NCBI GenBank assembly: GCA_964390795.1
Contig: CAYMLQ010000114.1
Location: 1-14,620 of the forward strand
DNA from: CAYMLQ01 sp964390795
Lineage (GTDB): Bacteria > Verrucomicrobiota > Kiritimatiellia > RFP12 > UBA1067
Direction: 5' to 3'
Length of the DNA stretch: 14,620 nucleotides
Shown: one piece after another, positions 8,034 to 13,362 of the stretch
How the letters are laid out: the number at the start of each line of letters is the position of its first letter
Numbering within the stretch: position 1 is the stretch's first letter
Translations under genes and position numbers: made by a program
Notes under the pieces: generated by a model
The model's database searches: none
Told to the model about the DNA's origin: nothing
The model's input: only the letters and a program-made list of their open reading frames with translations

Positions 8034-9551
8034 ATGAAAGCAGACCTCTTCACCTCCCTTTGTATCGTTTTGCTCTGTTCGGCAGGGCTTTCGCATGCTG
8101 CAGAAGGCAAGCCCAACATTTTGTTCGTCCTCGCCGACGATCTCGGCTGGGCGTCGCTGAGTTGCACCGGCAACAAGGACGTAGCTACGCCGAACCTGGA
8201 CCGGCTCGCGTCGCAGGGCATGCGCTTCACGCAGGCGTACGCCGATTCGCAGTGCTCGCCGACCCGCGCGGCCTTGCTGTCGGGACAATACGGGGCTCGA
8301 ACCGGCCTGTTCAAGGTCATCGGCGAGAAAGAACCTCCGAAGGCATTCATGCGCCCGCCGCAGGCGTGTCTCGCGCTGTCAGCGGATGTGGCCACGCTGG
8401 CGGGTACGCTACGCAAGGCGGGATATGCCACGGGCTTGAGCGGCAAGTGGCACGTCGCCAACAGCCCCTTTGTCGCGACGCTGAAGAAACGCGACGGCGA
8501 CGCGTACTTCGACCGTTACGGCTTCGACTTCTGCGGCGCGGCTAACGCGGCCGAGCATCACGACGATAAGGCGGTCACGGCGATCACGGACGACCTGATC
8601 GGCTTCGTCGAGCGCAACAAAGATAAGCCTTGGTTCGCCTTCGTGGCTCACTTCACCCCGCACGCGCCGCTGGAGGCGCCGAAAGCGCTCGTCGAAAATC
8701 ATGCTGCCCGCGGCTATAAGCGCGCCAGCAATCCGGGCGGAAAATTCACGGAACGTCCTACAGCCGAGTATCTGGCTATGCTCGAGCATCTGGACAACGA
8801 GATCGGCAGGCTGCTGCGGCGGCTCGATGAGCTTCAGCTGTCGGACCGCACGGTGGTCATCTTTGCCAGCGACAACGGGGGCTTGTCGCGCGTGGCGGGC
8901 AACGGCCCGCTGCGCGAGGGCAAGGGCTCGCCTTACGAGGGCGGCATCCGCGTGCCGCTTCTCGTGCGCTGGCCGGGTCAGGTGAAGCCCGGCAGCCTGT
9001 GCGAGGTGCCGGTGCACACCGTGGACTTCTACCCCACGTTCTCCGCGCTTGCCGGCAGCACGCCGCCCGCCAATCACACGCTCGATGGCGAAAGTCTGCT
9101 CCCGCTCTTGCGCCAACAGGGCGCGCTCAAACGCACCGCGCTCTACTGGCACATGCCCACCTATACCACGAACTACGGCCGCACGCCCTGCGCCGTGATC
9201 CGGCAGGGCGATTGGAAGCTGGTTCACTGGTTCGGAGACTATCTGGATACACGCGGTTTCACGCCGGACGACAAACCGTACGGCAAGCTGGTTGTTGGCG
9301 AGCGCACGGAACTGTACAACTTGCGTGACGATATAGGCGAGGCTCGCGATCTTGCTGCCGCACAACCTGAACAGGCGAAGCAGCTCAAGGCGGCGCTCGA
9401 AGCCTGGTGGAAGGACGCCGGCGCTGCCTTTCCCGAAATGAACCCGGCTTATGACGCCGGGACCTGGTGGGTGGAAAACGCGCGCGCTTCGGAAGGTGAG
9501 AGGAGCGGCGGCAAGCGGCGTGAAGCTGTGAAGCCAGCCGCTGACGAATAG
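8034..9551 (+). CDS. Exported arylsulfatase-like sulfatase with CSPTR signature
   Basis: The 505-residue sulfatase starts 12 bases after the previous gene, with AAGGA at 8021-8025 and 8-base spacing to ATG 8034. A Sec signal covers about residues 1-22 (LCSAGLSHA). D35-D36 in FVLADDLGW and D280-N281 in FASDNGGLSR are metal ligands. C74-S-P-T-R78-AALLSG is a canonical formylglycine signature. Lys297 lies in LREGKGSPYEGGIRVPLL, which matches the common arylsulfatase A-like pattern. GKWHV and FTPHAPLEAP supply the remaining active-site His residues. The C-terminal AVIRQGDWKLVHWF and ELYNLRDDIGEARDLA blocks are standard. After about residue 485 there is a charged, partly basic extension (SEGERSGGKRREAVKPAADE) with no obvious fold. 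It is the last of three closely packed sulfatases, so a shared transcript is very likely. Confidence 0.93.
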   Translation: MKADLFTSLCIVLLCSAGLSHAAEGKPNILFVLADDLGWASLSCTGNKDVATPNLDRLASQGMRFTQAYADSQCSPTRAALLSGQYGARTGLFKVIGEKEPPKAFMRPPQACLALSADVATLAGTLRKAGYATGLSGKWHVANSPFVATLKKRDGDAYFDRYGFDFCGAANAAEHHDDKAVTAITDDLIGFVERNKDKPWFAFVAHFTPHAPLEAPKALVENHAARGYKRASNPGGKFTERPTAEYLAMLEHLDNEIGRLLRRLDELQLSDRTVVIFASDNGGLSRVAGNGPLREGKGSPYEGGIRVPLLVRWPGQVKPGSLCEVPVHTVDFYPTFSALAGSTPPANHTLDGESLLPLLRQQGALKRTALYWHMPTYTTNYGRTPCAVIRQGDWKLVHWFGDYLDTRGFTPDDKPYGKLVVGERTELYNLRDDIGEARDLAAAQPEQAKQLKAALEAWWKDAGAAFPEMNPAYDAGTWWVENARASEGERSGGKRREAVKPAADE

Positions 9552-9586
9552 TTGGTTTGTTAATACGCAAAAGGACTAGGTGTTTC

Positions 9587-11158
9587 ATGAAACAGTCGCT
9601 TCATGTGTCGCTATCTCTCGCGTTTGCCTTGCTCGCCGCAAAGGGCCTGACGCTGAATGCCGCAGAGTTTAAGCTGGCTTGTCTTTTCACCGATCACGCC
9701 GTGCTCCAGTGCGATGCGGCGGTGCCGGTTTGGGGGTGGGCCGATGCCGGCACAGAGGTCACCGTCGAGTTCGCGGGCCAGAAGAAGACAGCCATCGCGG
9801 ACGCCGCCGGCAAGTGGCTCGTCAAGCTTGACGCGCTCAAGGCTAGCGCAGATGCGCGGACGCTCCTTGTGACAGAGGGCAAGCAGAAGACGCGCATTCA
9901 GATTCAGGACGTGCTGGTGGGCGAGGTGTGGTTGGGCTCCGGGCAGTCGAATATGGCCATGACAGTCAGTCGCGCCAAGGACTTTGAAAAGGAAAAGGAT
10001 CTGGCAGACCTGTCGCAGGTGCGGATGTTTAAAGAGGAGTCGGCCGCCGCCGACACGGAGAGTGCGGACGGTAAAGGAAAATGGGTCATTTGCATGCCGG
10101 ACGCGGTGGGCAATTTCTCCGCGACACTCTACTTTTTTGGCCGCGAGATTCACAAGACGCTGGGCGTGCCCGTGGGACTCATCAACTCGTCCGTGGGCGG
10201 CACGCCCATCGAGGCGTGGACTGCGTCCGGCCCGCAGCGCGCGTCGGAGCCGCTGAAGCCGTTCCTGTCCGCGTTGGCGCAAGACGCCGTTACGCCCGTC
10301 GACGAAGCAGCCAAACAGAAGTACGAGCGGGCCTTAGCCCGTTGGCCGGAGGCCGCAAAAAAGGCTCGCGCAGAGAATCTGCCTGTGCCGCGCAAACCGC
10401 GCGACCCTTCGGCGGTTCGGGCCCGAAAGTCAAATATCGGCGGGCTCTTCAACGGCAAGATTGCGCCGCTGATTCCATACGCCATCCGCGGGGCCATCTG
10501 GTATCAGGGCGAGGCGAACTCGACGCCGGCTAAGGCGCCATTCTACCAATACCAGCTGCCGCTGCTCGTGAGCGACTGGCGCGCGCGCTGGGGCTATGAG
10601 CTTCCCTTTGCCTGGGCGCAGCTGCCGAACTTCAGCGGTGAAGGCCGTGACTGGCCGGTGATCCGGGAGGCGATGCTCAAGACGCTCGCGCTGCCGAAGA
10701 CCGGCATGGGCATCAACATCGATATCGGCGAGGAGAAGAACATCCACCCTGCGAACAAGCAGGAGGTTGGCCGCCGCCTCTCGCTGTGGGCGCTAGGCAC
10801 CGTTTACGGGCAGAACGTGGCCGCCACGTCGGGCCCTTTGCCTGCGGGGCATCAGGTTCGTGGCGGGGAAATCGTGGTGAGATTCTCGCACGCGGGCGGA
10901 GGCCTCCTTGCGAAGGACGGCGCATTGAAAGGGTTCAGCATCGCAGGCGATGACCAGCAGTGGAAACCCGCCCAGGCGCGTATCGAAGGCAATACGGTCA
11001 TTGTCGCGAGCCCTGACGTGAAGAAGCCCGCCGCAGTTCGCTATGCGTGGGATAACTATCCTGTCTGCAACCTCTTTAACGGCGCCGGGCTGCCCGCGTC
11101 GCCTTTTCGCACGGGTGCTGCAGTTGAGCCGAGCGTATCCGACAACGTACGGCCCTGA
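9587..11158 (+). CDS. Exported sialate O-acetylesterase-family carbohydrate esterase
   Basis: The 523-residue protein is an SGNH-type esterase of the sialate O-acetylesterase (SASA) family, in bacteria commonly a carbohydrate deacetylase. ATG 9587 is chosen over an in-frame TTG at 9557 because it opens directly into a signal peptide (MKQSLHVSLSLAFALLAAKG, cleaved near LNAA) and follows AAGGACTAGG. An N-terminal beta domain (FTDHAVLQCDAAVPVWGWAD) precedes GSGQS121NM, which holds the nucleophile Ser. W305-YQGEAN is the oxyanion/support motif. NIH387PANKQEVGRRLSLWA holds the catalytic His, with Asn385 where many relatives have Asp. The helical insert at about 239-280 (QKYERALARWPEAAKKARAE) is usual in the family. 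It lies 35 bases after the last sulfatase and probably removes acetyl groups that block the glycosidase or sulfatases. A role on true sialic acid is not implied. Confidence 0.92.
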   Translation: MKQSLHVSLSLAFALLAAKGLTLNAAEFKLACLFTDHAVLQCDAAVPVWGWADAGTEVTVEFAGQKKTAIADAAGKWLVKLDALKASADARTLLVTEGKQKTRIQIQDVLVGEVWLGSGQSNMAMTVSRAKDFEKEKDLADLSQVRMFKEESAAADTESADGKGKWVICMPDAVGNFSATLYFFGREIHKTLGVPVGLINSSVGGTPIEAWTASGPQRASEPLKPFLSALAQDAVTPVDEAAKQKYERALARWPEAAKKARAENLPVPRKPRDPSAVRARKSNIGGLFNGKIAPLIPYAIRGAIWYQGEANSTPAKAPFYQYQLPLLVSDWRARWGYELPFAWAQLPNFSGEGRDWPVIREAMLKTLALPKTGMGINIDIGEEKNIHPANKQEVGRRLSLWALGTVYGQNVAATSGPLPAGHQVRGGEIVVRFSHAGGGLLAKDGALKGFSIAGDDQQWKPAQARIEGNTVIVASPDVKKPAAVRYAWDNYPVCNLFNGAGLPASPFRTGAAVEPSVSDNVRP

Positions 11159-11220
11159 GCGTAAGTGACACAGCTTTTACGGTTCTGCGAAATGACCTCG
11201 CGAAAATAGTCACTAAGGAA

Positions 11221-11316
11221 ATGGTGCGAGAGGAGAGCATCTTTGTCTTTCTGCACGTGACCGAGGTGAAGGATGCCCCGGAAAAAGCCGTCGTTACACC
11301 AGCGCAATCCTCCTGA
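11221..11316 (+). pseudogene. Short coding-like frame (31 codons), possible gene remnant or small protein
   Basis: From ATG 11221 the frame gives a 31-residue peptide, starting MVREESIFVFLHVTEV and ending in EKAVVTPAQSS, with a TGA at 11314-11316. The same frame stays open upstream across the gap into the end of the esterase gene (which uses another frame), reading FTVLRNDLAKIVTKE before the ATG. Composition is protein-like, with alternating hydrophobic and charged residues. A possible AAGGA at 11215-11219 is too close to the ATG to be a good ribosome binding site. It may be the tail of a gene that lost its 5' part, a small protein, or chance. I do not recognise it. Confidence 0.25.
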
Positions 11317-11340
11317 CACATGCGCCGCTTGGAACAAAGA

Positions 11341-11386
11341 GCAACCGTTTTGGACTCCAGACGATCCAGACGAAGAAAACGGTTGC
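11341..11386. repeat. 11-base inverted repeat enclosing a tandem 9-base direct repeat
   Basis: GCAACCGTTTT (11341-11351) and AAAACGGTTGC (11376-11386) are perfect reverse complements, 24 bases apart. The space between them contains TCCAGACGA twice in direct succession (11356-11364 and 11365-11373). No T-run follows the stem on either strand, so it is not a standard intrinsic terminator. It could be a regulator-binding element, a small mobile or attachment relic, or an RNA hairpin with a large loop. Confidence 0.7.
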
Positions 11387-11426
11387 GAGAACGGGCCGGA
11401 CGCTGGACAATGGGAGGCACTGACTA

Positions 11427-11458
11427 CGGGCCGCCGGACTGAGTGTCCGGTACGCCCG
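11427..11458. terminator. GC-rich interrupted hairpin, possible terminator
   Basis: An inner stem CCGGAC (11434-11439) pairs with GTCCGG (11445-11450) around a 5-base loop. An outer stem CGGGC (11427-11431) pairs with GCCCG (11454-11458), with a small internal loop between the stems. A TTTTTT run lies at 11473-11478, about 14 bases beyond the stem, which is too far for a classical intrinsic terminator. A terminator-like or leader-RNA role is possible but weak. Confidence 0.3.
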
Positions 11459-11496
11459 CGGGTGTCATTGAGTTTTTTGCTAACCGGTGATGCGCG

Positions 11497-11505
11497 AAGG
11501 GGGAG
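11497..11505 (+). promoter_or_regulatory. Ribosome binding site deciding the membrane-protein start
   Basis: AAGGGGGAG lies 4 bases upstream of ATG 11510 (GGGGG about 6 bases upstream). It supports this start over an in-frame ATG at 11273, whose extra 79 codons give low-complexity sequence without a fold or signal. Confidence 0.65.
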
Positions 11506-11509
11506 TCAC

Positions 11510-13234
11510 ATGGCAAGTAAGGGCGGTGCGGTGTTCCTGATGCTGTTCGGGTCGGTGTTTCTGGCCGTGGGCGTGGTGATGTGCGTGCTGTCTTTGCGCA
11601 CGCTCAGGCGCGCGGAGGCGGTGAAGCAGTGGCGGGAGACGCCGGCGAGGATCGTTTCGTGCGACTTGCAGACGTCGCGTGGCTCAAAGGGCGGCTATAC
11701 CTATGAGGCGCGTGCAACCTACCAATACGACGTCGGCGGCTCCACCTACACGAGCGAGCGGGTGTCGCTGCACTCCGGTTCGGACAATGTCGGCGATTTC
11801 CAGCAGCGGACATACGAGATGTTGAAGCGCAGTCGTGGCGGCGTCGAGGATACGGTGTGCTGGGTGAACCCGGCGAATCCGGCGGACGCGATCCTGATCC
11901 GTAAGCCGCGGCTGGAAATGCTGGTGTTTATGCAGCTCTTTGTTCTTGCCTTTGGCGGCGTTGGCCTGGGTATCTTTCTGAGCGCGCTGAACGCGCTGTT
12001 GAAGCCGTCGGCGCAGGCGACGTCCGCGACCGGGCAGGGCCTGATCCGCATGCGGGGCACCTCGGCGCACCGGGTGGCGGGTGCGTTTGCAGTGATCTGG
12101 AATGGCTACGTCGGCTGGTTCCTCTGGCAGTCGTATCAGGCTTTTGCGCCTGAGCCGCTGCCGTGGTGGCTGTGGCTGATGGCGCTGGCGGGCGCGATCC
12201 CGATAGCGGTGGCGGGATACTTGATCGGGCGTCACCGCAAGTTCGGTGTCAGCGTGTTCGAGATGTCGCCGCTGCCGGGCGTGCTGGGCGGCCCGGTGAA
12301 CGGCACGATCCGCATCCCCGCGAAGGTTGAGACGGCGGAGGGCTTCGACGTGACGCTGCAGTGCGTGCATCAGTACACGTCGCGCAGCGGCAAGAATTCG
12401 ACGACCCACCGCGACGTGCTCTGGGAAGAGGCGCGTCACATCGACGGGAATGTTGCGTATGGCGACGAGACGATGCTGCCGGTGAGGTTCGCGGTGCCAT
12501 ACGAGAGGCCGGCCACGACGGTGGCGGGCGGCAGCAACGGTTACTATTGGCAGCTCAAAGCGACCGCCGCGGCGCCGGGCATCGACTACAAGGCCGTGTT
12601 CGACGTGCCGGTGCGGCACACGCCGCAGAGCAGGCCCTCGCCTGAGCTCGCGACCTTGTCGCAGCCCGGACAAACGCGGGTGTCATCAGCGGAGCCGGTG
12701 GCTGAGGTGATCGCTCGTGAGCGTCTGCTGCTGGAGCGGCGCGCGGACGGCGGCATCGAACTGGTTTTCCCGGCCGGGCGCCAGCGCTCGGCCGCCGCGT
12801 TCATGGCCGTTTTCGCGGCGCTGTGGACTGCGGTCTGCGTGGCGCTTTGGATGTTCGCGAAAGCGCCCGCAGGCATGCTGCTGATCTTCACCTTGTCCGA
12901 TGCGGCCATTCTGTTCTTTCTTTTCAACGTGCTGTTTGCGGTGCGGGGAATCGACGTGGATCGGGCGCGGCGCGCGTGTGTGGTCTGGTGGCGCGCGGCC
13001 GGGCTGCCGCGGCGCGAGCGGACGGTGCCGTTCGGAGCGGTTCTCGACTTCCGCTCCGAGAGCGCGGGCCAGACGGGCAGCACGCCGTATTACCGCGTGG
13101 TCTTGCTTGTGGACGGGGGCTCTCCGGTCACCGTCGGCTCCGGCCTGAAGATGTGGGCCGACGCGGAGCGCGTCGCGGACGTGGTGCGGTCGGCGGTCAC
13201 GCCGGGTTTTGATCCGGCGGGCTTCGGTGCGTAG
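11510..13234 (+). CDS. Multi-pass membrane protein with DUF3592 domain
   Basis: The 574-residue integral membrane protein has no known enzymatic role. TM helices lie at about 7-28, 134-162, 188-211, 217-240, 429-448 and 452-475. Residues about 35-130, between the first two helices, match the DUF3592 pattern (WRETPARIVSCDL, a YxYxVGGxxYTSERV strand, then CWVNPANPADAILIRKP). After the fourth helix, residues about 250-370 form a soluble, beta-rich region (GPVNGTIRIPAKVETAEGFD, LPVRFAVPYERPATT, KAVFDVPV) that looks arrestin-like. From about 405 a strand pair, the last two helices and a final segment (IDVDRARRACVVWWR, RTVPFGAVLDF, YRVVLLVDGGSPVTVGSG) resemble a PH-like domain interrupted by a helical hairpin. 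None of this suggests polysaccharide breakdown, so the gene may mark the end of the catabolic cluster. Fold assignments beyond DUF3592 are tentative. Confidence 0.85.
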   Translation: MASKGGAVFLMLFGSVFLAVGVVMCVLSLRTLRRAEAVKQWRETPARIVSCDLQTSRGSKGGYTYEARATYQYDVGGSTYTSERVSLHSGSDNVGDFQQRTYEMLKRSRGGVEDTVCWVNPANPADAILIRKPRLEMLVFMQLFVLAFGGVGLGIFLSALNALLKPSAQATSATGQGLIRMRGTSAHRVAGAFAVIWNGYVGWFLWQSYQAFAPEPLPWWLWLMALAGAIPIAVAGYLIGRHRKFGVSVFEMSPLPGVLGGPVNGTIRIPAKVETAEGFDVTLQCVHQYTSRSGKNSTTHRDVLWEEARHIDGNVAYGDETMLPVRFAVPYERPATTVAGGSNGYYWQLKATAAAPGIDYKAVFDVPVRHTPQSRPSPELATLSQPGQTRVSSAEPVAEVIARERLLLERRADGGIELVFPAGRQRSAAAFMAVFAALWTAVCVALWMFAKAPAGMLLIFTLSDAAILFFLFNVLFAVRGIDVDRARRACVVWWRAAGLPRRERTVPFGAVLDFRSESAGQTGSTPYYRVVLLVDGGSPVTVGSGLKMWADAERVADVVRSAVTPGFDPAGFGA

Positions 13235-13237
13235 CGC

Positions 13238-13362
13238 ATGGGTTTATGGAGGCGGGATGACGAGGCGAAGAGGTTCAGGCATCGTATTTCTGATTTTGCA
13301 ACGACGCGAAACACATCGCGGTATTTCTGATGAACGCCGTGAAACCGGAGAATAGGCGATGA
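13238..13362 (+). other. Chain of overlapping mini-ORFs before the FAD oxidoreductase
   Basis: The 124-base gap holds a 30-codon frame (ATG 13238 to TGA 13328-13330, starting MGLWRRDDEAKRF). It overlaps as TGATG a 10-codon frame (ATG 13330, MNAVKPENRR), whose stop overlaps the next gene's ATG as ATGA at 13359-13362. Both overlaps are of the translational-coupling type. There is no clear ribosome binding site for the first frame other than GCGTAGCGC context, so leader peptides, a decayed gene and chance all remain open. Confidence 0.25.
13284..13331. repeat. 11-base direct repeat GTATTTCTGAT
   Basis: GTATTTCTGAT occurs at 13284-13294 and 13321-13331, 26 bases apart. Each copy is preceded by CATCG (directly in the first; after two extra bases in the second). 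The repeat is AT-rich against the surrounding GC-rich DNA and sits 28 bases upstream of the next gene. It could be a pair of operator half-sites or a small slippage/dispersed repeat. Confidence 0.5.

Larger units (their letters stand above)
11159..11509 (+). other. 351-base intergenic region between the esterase and the membrane protein
   Basis: No full-length gene is supported here. The stretch holds a 31-codon coding-like frame ending at 11316, an 11-base inverted repeat around a tandem 9-base repeat (11341-11386), a GC-rich hairpin (11427-11458), a TTTTTT run (11473-11478) and the ribosome binding site of the next gene. No convincing -35/-10 pair was found. It is the longest gap in the window and the most likely boundary of the sulfatase operon. 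Confidence 0.6.

Noticed and set aside
11341..11386. CRISPR array or intrinsic terminator at the repeat element
   Set aside because: There are only two adjacent 9-base copies with no spacers, and no T-run follows the stem on either strand.
11273..11509. Upstream extension of the membrane protein to ATG 11273
   Set aside because: The extra segment is low in structure, runs through the repeat element and hairpin, and lacks a good ribosome binding site, while ATG 11510 has one and opens directly into a TM helix.
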